From MGBC114844 sp910585855 (GTDB lineage: Bacteria > Bacillota > Clostridia > Lachnospirales > Lachnospiraceae): 64,000 nucleotides of DNA. A model generated the notes under the pieces. That model searched no databases. It saw only the letters and a list, made by a program, of their open reading frames with translations, and was not told the origin of the DNA. This document shows, one piece after another, positions 25,792 through 34,084 of the stretch. The stretch's first letter is position 1. Each line of letters starts with the position of its first letter. The stretch lies in NCBI GenBank assembly GCA_965646165.1, contig CBFFYP010000004.1, positions 1 to 64,000 of the forward strand, in the 5' to 3' direction. Both the position numbers and the translations under genes were made by a program.

Positions 25792-25832
25792 CTCTCCACT
25801 CCCATACCAATTTTTATATAATTCTTTTTTTA

Positions 25833-27305
25833 TCATATAAAATCATTACTTTTTATAGGAATTATTCGATAAGTTACTTTTTCCTGAGGAATTAAAATAC
25901 TGACAAAATCCTCCTGATTCCACAAATCTTCGTCATCTACCACATAGTCCTCCTCCGACTTGCTCCGCACCGTATAGCGATAATGATCTCCTACATAAAG
26001 AAAAGAAATAATCTTTCCCTGTACCACTCCAGCTTTTGCATCATCACTTAATTGCGCCACAGACGGCTGAAACGATGCCTCTATCCGTATCCCTTCTGTT
26101 CGAATCGGCTGTCCGTTTTTCCCTGTCAGACTGCCTCCCGAAAGCGTTGCATCGGGAAAAATCTGCTCCGGCTTTACTTCCCAAGAAAAATCCTCAAATT
26201 CCACAGATAACCCCTTTTCTTCCGAATATGCCCCCAACACTCCTTCGTAATGGTTAATACTGTTGTCATATGGAATCAAATGAATTAAATCTGGTGCAAT
26301 ATAAAGCCCCACTGTTGTACCAATCGGATAATTTTTTAAACTATGAATCTCAATTTCATTTTTCCCGGAGCGCACAAATACAATATAAAAAGTTCCCTTA
26401 AAATCAGAAGAAAGAATTTTCCCCTGAATTTGTCCTCTTCCTACAGCCGTAATTTCAATATCCTCCGGGCGGACAACGACATCCACTACCGTTCCCATTT
26501 CATAGTCATCTACACAGTCAAATACTGCACCGCAAAAACTTGCCTTTTTCTTATCTACCATTCTTCCTTTAAAAATATTGCTCTCTCCGATAAAATCCGC
26601 TACAAACAAATTACTTGGCTCATTATAAATTTCTTCTGGTGTACCTATCTGCTGGATCTCTCCGTCTGCCATTACTACAATTTTATCTGACATAGTAAGA
26701 GCTTCTTCCTGATCATGTGTGACAAAAATAAAAGTAATTCCCAACTTTTTATGCATATTTTTTAATTCTAACTGCATCTCTTTGCGCATTTTATAATCCA
26801 ATGCACTGAGCGGTTCATCTAAAAGCAAAAGTTCTGGCTCATTTACAATGGCTCTTGCAATCGCAATTCGCTGCTGCTGCCCACCGGATAACGTATGGAT
26901 ACTTCTTTTCTCAAACCCCTCTAAATCCACAATTTCCAAAGCATGGCGCACTTTTTCGTCCTGTTCTCTTTTGGCAAGCTTTTTTAGCTTTAAACCAAAT
27001 GCAATATTGTCATATACATTTAAATGCGGAAATAAGGCATACTTTTGAAATACAGTATTAATTGGACGCTTATTTGGCGGAAGAACACTGATATCCTCCC
27101 CATTCAGCAAAATTTCACCTGAAGTCGGTATCTCAAAACCTCCTATCATACGAAGAATCGTGGTCTTTCCACAGCCGGACGGACCTAAAAAAGTGACAAA
27201 TTCACCTTTTTTTACTTCCAAATTAAAATCCTCCGTCACTACGGTATTTCCGTCAAAACATTTTTTGATATGTCTTAGTTCAATTAAATTCTCGCTCTTC
27301 TTCAT
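25833..27305 (-). CDS. potA: Polyamine ABC transporter ATPase PotA with extended C-terminus
   Basis: PotA powers polyamine import. Walker A is GPSGCGKTT, the Q-loop lies in NTVFQKYALFPHLNV, the signature is LSGGQQQR, Walker B is LLLLDEPLSALD and the switch is VTHDQEEALT. At 490 residues it is over 100 longer than typical PotA. After the usual TOBE-like domain (about 270-350) there is a further segment ending in a second TOBE-like stretch (VQGKIISFLYVGDHYRYTV). I start at the ATG at 27305, after GGAAGGA. It is the first gene of the operon. Confidence 0.94.
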   Translation of the reverse strand: MKKSENLIELRHIKKCFDGNTVVTEDFNLEVKKGEFVTFLGPSGCGKTTILRMIGGFEIPTSGEILLNGEDISVLPPNKRPINTVFQKYALFPHLNVYDNIAFGLKLKKLAKREQDEKVRHALEIVDLEGFEKRSIHTLSGGQQQRIAIARAIVNEPELLLLDEPLSALDYKMRKEMQLELKNMHKKLGITFIFVTHDQEEALTMSDKIVVMADGEIQQIGTPEEIYNEPSNLFVADFIGESNIFKGRMVDKKKASFCGAVFDCVDDYEMGTVVDVVVRPEDIEITAVGRGQIQGKILSSDFKGTFYIVFVRSGKNEIEIHSLKNYPIGTTVGLYIAPDLIHLIPYDNSINHYEGVLGAYSEEKGLSVEFEDFSWEVKPEQIFPDATLSGGSLTGKNGQPIRTEGIRIEASFQPSVAQLSDDAKAGVVQGKIISFLYVGDHYRYTVRSKSEEDYVVDDEDLWNQEDFVSILIPQEKVTYRIIPIKSNDFI

Positions 27306-27436
27306 CGTTTTTCCTTCCACCATTTTTTCCTGAATTGATAACCACTATATCATATTGTATATCATAAAAGAAAAAGTCATTCTATGCAAGTAAAATCTTA
27401 TAAAATTTTGTCGTTTTTTTCGATTTCCAGTAATTG

Positions 27437-27512
27437 GTTTGACGAAGGGGATGCCAGATTAAAACAAAAACACCAGAGCAAAAAACCAATTTTCTTACTC
27501 TGGTGTTTTTAG
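27437..27512 (-). terminator. Terminator of the araC-type gene, abutting a family A end remnant
   Basis: On the minus strand CACCAGAG (27471-27478) pairs with CTCTGGTG (27498-27505), and T runs follow. The bases at 27441-27459 (GACGAAGGGGATGCCAGAT) match the outer end of family A copies, so a lone repeat end lies just beyond the terminator. Confidence 0.8.
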
Positions 27513-27524
27513 TATTTTTTATTG

Positions 27525-28376
27525 CTAAATAGCTGTTTGATTTCCTATCCTGTCTGTATCGTTTTTTCGATAATCACTTGGCAGGCAATAGTAATACTGC
27601 TTAAATGCTGTAGTAAGTGACTTTGCACTTGGAAATCCATTTTTTAAAGCAATTTCTCCTATACTTTGATTACTGTTTAATAAATCATGATAGGCATGTT
27701 CTAAACGTATCTTTTGAAGATACTGTTTAAAGTTCATATCGCCGTACTTTTTAAACATCTTTGACAGATATACTGGTGAAAATCCAAACTCTTCTGCCAA
27801 ACTTTCTAATGTAATTTCTGCAGCATAATTTTCCTGCATATAATTTAATATTTCCCCTAATCGCCCTTGTCCGCCGAAATGGGCGGTATCTTTACTGCGT
27901 TTTTCTGCTGAGCCATAAGTCAAAAGCAGTTTATGCAATAATTGATAGAATTTTGATTGAAGCTCCAGCTCGTAGGCAAATTCTTTTTTTTCTGATATAA
28001 CTGCCATTTCTTCTAAAATTTTTCCTATATATTCCTCTGCTTTTTGACATTGATTTTGGGAAAAAAATGCCTCTTCTTTTTTTATATACCCTTTTAAAAA
28101 GAGAGCTGGTATCTGAATCACTAGAATTTCACTTTCTGGTTCTGCCGCAGCAGAATACGTTTCATTCAAATTGATTACGATGACTTCTCCTTTATGTAAA
28201 AAGTAATGTCTTTCTCGAATAAACAACCGAAGTTCTCCTTGTCGTACATAAAATACTTCGATATACTCTTTATGCCAGCGTTTGGTATTCTTTGACTTTT
28301 CTTCTACTTTTCCAAAATAAAACATTCGAAATGGAAGTTCTTCCCATACCTTTCCCTGTTCCTGCCGAAATTTCAA
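27525..28376 (-). CDS. AraC-family regulator, proposed activator of the pectinase cassettes
   Basis: A 283-residue soluble regulator. The N-terminal half is a cupin-like sensor domain (IEVFYVRQGELRLFI, FLHKGEVIVINLNE). The C-terminal AraC/XylS DNA-binding domain has two helix-turn-helices (LESLAEEFGFSPVYLSKMFKKY and IGEIALKNGFPSAKSLTTAFKQYY). Its promoter carries the same 37-bp operator with 21-bp-spaced direct repeats as both pectate-lyase promoters. It is therefore the leading candidate to activate them and itself. The start appears to be TTG at 28376; a later in-frame ATG (M18) would cut into the cupin. Target assignment is inference. Confidence 0.85.
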   Translation of the reverse strand: MKFRQEQGKVWEELPFRMFYFGKVEEKSKNTKRWHKEYIEVFYVRQGELRLFIRERHYFLHKGEVIVINLNETYSAAAEPESEILVIQIPALFLKGYIKKEEAFFSQNQCQKAEEYIGKILEEMAVISEKKEFAYELELQSKFYQLLHKLLLTYGSAEKRSKDTAHFGGQGRLGEILNYMQENYAAEITLESLAEEFGFSPVYLSKMFKKYGDMNFKQYLQKIRLEHAYHDLLNSNQSIGEIALKNGFPSAKSLTTAFKQYYYCLPSDYRKNDTDRIGNQTAI

Positions 28377-28456
28377 CTAATTCACCATCCCTTAATTGCA
28401 AAACCAACATTTTTATCTGAAAACTTACAACCATATTTTATTGTTTTCCCACTTTT

Positions 28457-28537
28457 ATTATAGCGTTTCTGCTAAAACCTTTCAATGTTATTTTATAAAA
28501 AGCGCATTATTTGGCATAAAAAATACACTTTTTGACA
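28457..28537 (-). promoter_or_regulatory. Promoter and shared operator of the araC-type gene
   Basis: On the minus strand the operator (28537 to 28501) contains TGTCAAAAAGTG and, 21 bp later, TGCCAAATAATG. After 15 bp comes TTGAAA (28485-28480), a 17-bp spacer and TATAAT (28462-28457). The leader to the start codon is about 80 bases. Confidence 0.85.
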
Positions 28538-28570
28538 GTTATTTTTTTAATAAAATCCAAGTTTATTCTA

Positions 28571-28800
28571 ATCACACAGCCGGAATCGAACCAGAGGTCT
28601 ATGAAAAACCATCATATAAATTAAAATTTTTATATCACCGGACGCAAGAGGCGGTTGACTGGATAGCGGTAGAAATTTTTATTACAGAACAAATCTTCCG
28701 CAAAGTTTAGACACAATTCTTTTTTTGTTTCGGGAGCAAGAAACAGCCAGATTCGAAAACAATGGGCAGCCTGCAGTGACTTTGGAAAAAAGTTAGAAGT
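28571..28800 (+). repeat. Cluster of truncated repeat ends (families B and A)
   Basis: 28575-28615 is the left end of a family B element (CACAGCCGGAAT...AGAGGTCTATGAA). 28636-28656 resembles the outer end of a reverse family A copy (CACCGGACGCAAGAGGCGGT). 28711-28800 is the left part of a family A copy including lead-in, stem arm and AGTGACTTTGGAAAAAAGTT; it stops abruptly beside the downstream terminator. None keeps its second arm. Confidence 0.75.
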
Positions 28801-28805
28801 AAAAA

Positions 28806-28848
28806 CCAAAATATAGCAGATAACATTCCATTACCTGCTATATTTTAA
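28806..28848 (-). terminator. Terminator of the first-listed pectin methylesterase gene
   Basis: On the minus strand AAAATATAGCAG pairs with CTGCTATATTTT around a 15-base loop. T-rich sequence follows. It ends the 34.1-40.1 / 28.9-34.0 kb cassette. Confidence 0.8.
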
Positions 28849-28893
28849 CCCTCTTAATATAAAATTTTCACTAGCTAAAACAATTTTATTTCT

Positions 28894-31800
28894 CTAACGA
28901 ATCCATGCTCCCGTAGGTCCAACTTTATATCCATCCGGGGTTATTGTATCTGCTGCCATTTCACCGAGAGAATTCATATAATACCACTTATCATCTGCGG
29001 TTTTGTGCCAGCCAATCTTCATATCTCCATTGATACTATCTAAAAGATACCATTTACCTCCTCTTAACTGCCAGCCGATTTTCATATCTCCATTTACTTC
29101 ATCTAGAAGATACCATTTGCCTCCTCGCTGCTGCCAGCCATTTTTCATATCTCCATTTACGCTATCAAGCAGATACCATTTGCCGTCTGTTGTCTTTAAC
29201 CATCCGGTTTCCATCTTTTTATCTGTCTGATCCATATAATACCATTTATCACCTGTCTTTAACCAGCCATCTACTGCCTTGCTGTCCGATCCAAAATAGT
29301 ACCAAGAACCATCTACCTTTTGCCATTTATCTTTTGAAAGCGTTCCATCTTTTTCGCAGAAAACAATCTCCTTCTGTACACTAATTACTAATTTTCCATT
29401 ATCACTTTCTACAACATCCTGAATAGTTACAGAACTGCCCAAAGCCTCTTCCACTTGATTCTGTTCTCTATCAGTTAAATCAGATTCCGTACTTTCTTCC
29501 TCGTCCTCGTCGTCCTCTTCTTCTTCATAAGAAGGTCTATCTGGCGTACTTGGGTCTTCCGGTGTACTCGGCTGTGTCGATTCTTCCGGTTCACTTGGGG
29601 TTGTTGGATCTTCTGGTATACTCGGCTGTGTTGGTTCTTCTGGTTCGCTTGGAGTTGTCGGATCTTCCGGTGTACTCGGCTGTGTTGGTTCTTCCGGTTC
29701 ACTTGGAGTTGTCGGATCTTCTGGTGTACTCGGCTGCGTTGGTTCTTCCGGTTCACTTGGAGTTGTTGGATCTTCTGATGTACTCGGCTGCGTTGGTTCT
29801 TCTGGATCACTTGGCTGTGTTGGATCTTCCTCTGAAACAATCAATATTACCTTTATTGTTACAGTAGTATCTTCAAATTCTGCCAAAATTCCTGTTAATG
29901 TGAACTCCGCTGCTTCTGTATAAATTTCTTCCAAATTAGAATCATCCCATATTACAGTTGCTTCTGTTTTCTTACCAGATACACAGGTAACTGCTGCACT
30001 GGTCGGAACTTTTGCCATAATTTCCTGTTTCTGGATTCCCTCTTCTGGAATCGTTATGGTAAAATCTTCAAAACTCTCTACCTCAGATACCACGGTGTCT
30101 GGATCTACTTCTGGTTCTTTTTCTTTATAATAATATGGTTCCCATCCGGCAAAATAATCTTCTGTACGAATTTCTGCTGCTTCTTCTGCACTCATCACGG
30201 TATCTTTTACTCGTTTTGAAGTATCTACCGCTGTACCATCCGGCAAAGTAGTATTAAATTCACGGAAGAAGGAATTCTCTGCCTTTCCGCCGCTCATATC
30301 TGACCATCCGGCTTCCCGAATCATGCTTTCTGATTCCAGTACTGTATTTAAAAATACTACATGTGCACCTTCTCTCCATGGACGTCCAAAACATCCTTCT
30401 CCAACTTGCAGTTCTTTATTTGATGTAACGGTACAATTTAAGAATAAACATCCCTTTGGTGCCTGATGCTGCATTGCGGTAATATATCCGCCTGCTAACT
30501 GATCACGATAGCCATACCATTGTAATTCACAAGTGTCAAAAACAGCATCTCCATCTCCGAAAATATAATCCGTATTTCCAGAAATCAAACATTCTTTAAA
30601 ATAGGTATGTGTATTTAACTGAATAAATAAGGTATCCTGACTTCCTAAAATCGTACAGTTTTTAAATTCAGCACGATCGGCATCCACTGCCAATGCACAG
30701 GCTCTTTCTGTTGCTGTCTTTGTTGTAACATCCAATCCATCCACTCGCTGTACACGAATTGCTTCTTTCATATCCGGCTGTGCGCCATCTTCTATTTCTT
30801 CTTGTGTCATATAACGGTTAAATGATGTTTCAAATGTAATATTCTCTGCTCTGAAATCAGTTGCTTTTGATTTTATATAGACAGAAGCTCCCCACTTATT
30901 GACACTGTTTTGAGAATACTTGTCAAATGCAAGATTTTCATCATAATAGCCATCTTTACTTGCACTATAATATTTATACCCAACACCATAATACCATGTC
31001 AATAATACTTCCTGCTCAGGATAATCATTCACAAAAGTCAGATATGGGGTTTCAATTACTACCTGCTCCCGATATACACCCGGATAAATATGAACAGTAA
31101 TTCGTTCAGCTTCACTGGCTGGCTTTATCGCAGCACATGCTTTTACTGCTTCTCTTACTGTATCATAATGAAGTGAACCTTCTTCTAACTCATCAGCCGG
31201 ATAACCTACATAAAGATCTGCTGCAAAATCTATTTTTTCCTCTGCTGTAGAAATATAAAGCAAATCTTTTACAGCCGAACTCTGTTCTACGACAATATGA
31301 CCTACCATCGTATAGCCATCTACCGGAGCGAGAATCTCATATTCACCCGTTCTTAGATTGCCGGTATAACTGTCTGCTGTTATTGTTCCGGTATAGCAAT
31401 AATCATCTTCTAAATTGATAAATGTAATCTGTGATGCCTGATCATTTTCCTTTAAACCAAGCAAATTTCCAGATACCAGATAAACTTCTTTTGCTTTTAC
31501 TGCAATATCCTTTGTATCATTGCCTGTTAATGTTACCGTTATATCTTGTGTTAATTCATAATCATTTGCCCCTGTCATAGTAAGCTGATAGGTAACATCA
31601 TTTTCCAACTGCGCTGTATATGTCCAATCTTCCTTTACTTCAAGAATGACATCTTCTTTTAATAAAGACGGATTCGTACAAGATAAAGTCATCTTTAAAT
31701 TAGATGGATCAAAATCACTTGCAAAACCGGAAATTTTACCAGACAATACAGACAAACTTTTTGCTTCTACTACTAAATTAATATTTTCTAATGCTGTATT

Positions 31801-33972
31801 GGCAGTTATAATTCCCTTGGAACTATCTGTAAATCCATATCCTTTTGCCCCTGCTAATATTGCTGTTAAAGTTGTATTGGCAGGAACTAATGCTGCAAAT
31901 GTTCCGTCCTCATAAAGTGTAGCTTCTATACGCTTACCAGAAGTTTTATCCTCCAATATTACTTGATAATCCGTAATTGAACAGCCGCCTAAATCAATAT
32001 TTCCCTTTACTAAAACATCCGGGGTTCTGGTAACACGTAAAAATCTAGGCTTTCCACCTCCATTATTTAAATATAATTTATAAGTTCCGGCATATTCTGC
32101 TGTAAATTCTTTCTTGGTATATGCGCCTGTTATTAATGAAATTACATCGTCTTGCTCCCCTTCACTGCCTTCATATAAAAAATGCAAATCCATATCGGCA
32201 TTTTCTACCATCATATAAGCAGTAATCACATCACCCGGAAGCACATTTTTAATTTCTACATATCGGCTTCCAAACCCCTCACTAGAACCTTTTCCTGCTA
32301 CATAATAAGCTCCTAAACTGGTATAGCCATCTCCAAAATCATATTTATACTTATCCTTCTTTGCATCGGCACTATTCGTTCCGCCTGCTGAATTCTCTAT
32401 ATTATTATAATAAATTCGATCGCTTTCCTGATACACCCATACCAAATCGCCAAACTCATATTGCCCGGAATTTTCAAAAATTCCTCTCGACTTAAACAAG
32501 GACGCATCCAATCCTTCATAAAAACTTTTTTGAATATAATTGATATACTTTTCGGTATCCGTTTCTTCTACTCCGCCAAAATCCCATACATCAATTTTTC
32601 TGTTTTCTACATAAGACGAAATCGGATCGTAGCTTTCTGTACAATTTACTTTAATATTTTTTATCCATGCACCATTTCCTGCGGTAACTAAAGTAATCAC
32701 TCCGTCTTTTACTGCACCACTAAAATTCAATACTTTATCACCGCTTAATGCCCCTGATTCTTTTCCATCTACACTTATTGTTGCATTTGCATAGAAAAAT
32801 CCTGTTACTGTTAATTGATAATTTCCAACCGCCGGAATTGTAACTGTAACAGTTGGTTCAAATTGAGTACATGCACTTTCTTCATTATAATGTACACCAT
32901 TTTGACTATTCGTTGCATCAATTGTCATGGTATTAAATTCAAAAATATCTTTACGTGTTGTTGTATCTGTATAAGAACCCTCTGAACCATCAAACTTCCA
33001 TTCCCGCTCACCATACAGTACTTCTGAACTAACTGGTTTTTCACAAATAACCGAAATTGATTTTACCCATATTCCATTATTTGCTGTATGAACTGTAATT
33101 GCTCCGTCTTTTGTTTCTCCCTTAAAAATTAGTGTATTATCTCCATTTTGCGGTTCTGACTCTTTTCCGTCTACTGTTACGGTAGCACCATTCCAAAACT
33201 TTGCTTCAATAGAAAGCGTATAATTTCCAGCCGATGGAATAATAGCAGTTACTGTTGGTTCAAATTGCGTACAATTACTTCCTTCATTAAAAGATACTCC
33301 ATTTCCGCTTTGTGTTGCATCAATTGTCATTGTATTAAATTCAAAAATATCTTTTCGTTTTGTTGTATCTGTATAAGAACCTTCTGAACCGTCAAATTTC
33401 CATATACGTGTTCCATACAAATCTTCTGCACTTATTGGTTTCTCACAAGTTACAGAAATCGATTTTACCCATACTCCATTATTTGCTGTATGAAATGTAA
33501 TTGCTCCGTCTTTTGTTTCCCCTTTAAAAGTCAGTATATTATCTCCATTTTGCGGCTCTGACTCTTTTCCATCCACTGTTACGGTAGCACCATTCCAAAA
33601 CTTTGCTTCAATAGAAAGTGTATAATTTCCAACTGATGGAATAGTGACAGTCACCGTCGGTTCAAATTGTGTGCAACTGCTTCCTTCATTAAAAGCTACT
33701 CCATTTCCGCTTTGTGTTGCATCAATTGTCATTGTATTGAATTCAAAAATATCTTTTCGTTTTGTTGTATCTGCATAAGAACCTTCCGAACCGTCAAACT
33801 TCCATGTACGTGTTCCATATAGTGCTTCTTCTGTTCCCATTATGTATGATACGGTTTCTTCCTTCGGAAGCTCTGCGTGTGCCTGCGGCAACAAAGTGGA
33901 AGAAGCCATCATCAATACTGCCATTGCACCGGCAAGTATCTTTTTTGACTTATTAATAAAATGTCTAATCAT
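28894..33972 (-). CDS. Secreted multidomain pectin methylesterase (CE8) with cell-wall-binding repeats
   Basis: A 1692-residue surface enzyme that de-esterifies pectin. A signal peptide (about 1-33, ending AHA) leads to three tandem copies of a 130-residue module (YGTRTWKFDGSEGSY... to about residue 447), probably carbohydrate-binding but unknown to me. Beta-rich modules follow, then a CE8 pectinesterase domain (about 925-1245) with GSQDTLF, GNTDYIFGDGDAVF and GRPWREG; both catalytic aspartates and the arginine are present. A bacterial Ig-like segment, a Pro/Thr/Glu linker repeat (about 1381-1477), an acidic stretch and about seven Trp/Tyr-rich cell-wall-binding repeats end the protein. No LPXTG is present. 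It follows its pectate lyase by 112 bp. Confidence 0.93.
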   Translation of the reverse strand: MIRHFINKSKKILAGAMAVLMMASSTLLPQAHAELPKEETVSYIMGTEEALYGTRTWKFDGSEGSYADTTKRKDIFEFNTMTIDATQSGNGVAFNEGSSCTQFEPTVTVTIPSVGNYTLSIEAKFWNGATVTVDGKESEPQNGDNILTFKGETKDGAITFHTANNGVWVKSISVTCEKPISAEDLYGTRIWKFDGSEGSYTDTTKRKDIFEFNTMTIDATQSGNGVSFNEGSNCTQFEPTVTAIIPSAGNYTLSIEAKFWNGATVTVDGKESEPQNGDNTLIFKGETKDGAITVHTANNGIWVKSISVICEKPVSSEVLYGEREWKFDGSEGSYTDTTTRKDIFEFNTMTIDATNSQNGVHYNEESACTQFEPTVTVTIPAVGNYQLTVTGFFYANATISVDGKESGALSGDKVLNFSGAVKDGVITLVTAGNGAWIKNIKVNCTESYDPISSYVENRKIDVWDFGGVEETDTEKYINYIQKSFYEGLDASLFKSRGIFENSGQYEFGDLVWVYQESDRIYYNNIENSAGGTNSADAKKDKYKYDFGDGYTSLGAYYVAGKGSSEGFGSRYVEIKNVLPGDVITAYMMVENADMDLHFLYEGSEGEQDDVISLITGAYTKKEFTAEYAGTYKLYLNNGGGKPRFLRVTRTPDVLVKGNIDLGGCSITDYQVILEDKTSGKRIEATLYEDGTFAALVPANTTLTAILAGAKGYGFTDSSKGIITANTALENINLVVEAKSLSVLSGKISGFASDFDPSNLKMTLSCTNPSLLKEDVILEVKEDWTYTAQLENDVTYQLTMTGANDYELTQDITVTLTGNDTKDIAVKAKEVYLVSGNLLGLKENDQASQITFINLEDDYCYTGTITADSYTGNLRTGEYEILAPVDGYTMVGHIVVEQSSAVKDLLYISTAEEKIDFAADLYVGYPADELEEGSLHYDTVREAVKACAAIKPASEAERITVHIYPGVYREQVVIETPYLTFVNDYPEQEVLLTWYYGVGYKYYSASKDGYYDENLAFDKYSQNSVNKWGASVYIKSKATDFRAENITFETSFNRYMTQEEIEDGAQPDMKEAIRVQRVDGLDVTTKTATERACALAVDADRAEFKNCTILGSQDTLFIQLNTHTYFKECLISGNTDYIFGDGDAVFDTCELQWYGYRDQLAGGYITAMQHQAPKGCLFLNCTVTSNKELQVGEGCFGRPWREGAHVVFLNTVLESESMIREAGWSDMSGGKAENSFFREFNTTLPDGTAVDTSKRVKDTVMSAEEAAEIRTEDYFAGWEPYYYKEKEPEVDPDTVVSEVESFEDFTITIPEEGIQKQEIMAKVPTSAAVTCVSGKKTEATVIWDDSNLEEIYTEAAEFTLTGILAEFEDTTVTIKVILIVSEEDPTQPSDPEEPTQPSTSEDPTTPSEPEEPTQPSTPEDPTTPSEPEEPTQPSTPEDPTTPSEPEEPTQPSIPEDPTTPSEPEESTQPSTPEDPSTPDRPSYEEEEDDEDEEESTESDLTDREQNQVEEALGSSVTIQDVVESDNGKLVISVQKEIVFCEKDGTLSKDKWQKVDGSWYYFGSDSKAVDGWLKTGDKWYYMDQTDKKMETGWLKTTDGKWYLLDSVNGDMKNGWQQRGGKWYLLDEVNGDMKIGWQLRGGKWYLLDSINGDMKIGWHKTADDKWYYMNSLGEMAADTITPDGYKVGPTGAWIR
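29535..29832 (-). repeat. In-frame tandem repeats encoding a Pro/Thr/Glu linker
   Basis: Repeats of about 54 bp within the 28894-33972 gene encode units such as TQPSTPEDPTTPSEPEEP. Around five imperfect units are present. Their near-identity makes copy-number change by slippage likely. They separate the enzyme and Ig-like parts from the wall-binding tail. Confidence 0.8.
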
Positions 33973-33996
33973 ATGCTACCTTCCTTTTTTGGCAAA

Positions 33997-34045
33997 ATAA
34001 GCCCCGTTTCTATAAACTTTTATTCTCTATATCAACAGGGCTTAA
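33997..34045 (-). promoter_or_regulatory. Intercistronic hairpin between pectate lyase and methylesterase (cassette 2)
   Basis: On the minus strand AAGCCCTGTT pairs with AACGGGGCTT (one U-G wobble) and is followed by ATTTTG, then the ribosome-binding site of the next gene. A matching hairpin occurs at 44228-44272. It may lower expression of the second gene. Confidence 0.65.
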
Positions 34046-34084
34046 ACTTGTTAATAGTATCCTTCAAAACAATTCATTCAAGTC

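Noticed and set aside
29475..29867. Overlapping repetitive frames at the 54-bp linker repeat
   Set aside because: They are by-products of the repeat in the methylesterase coding sequence.
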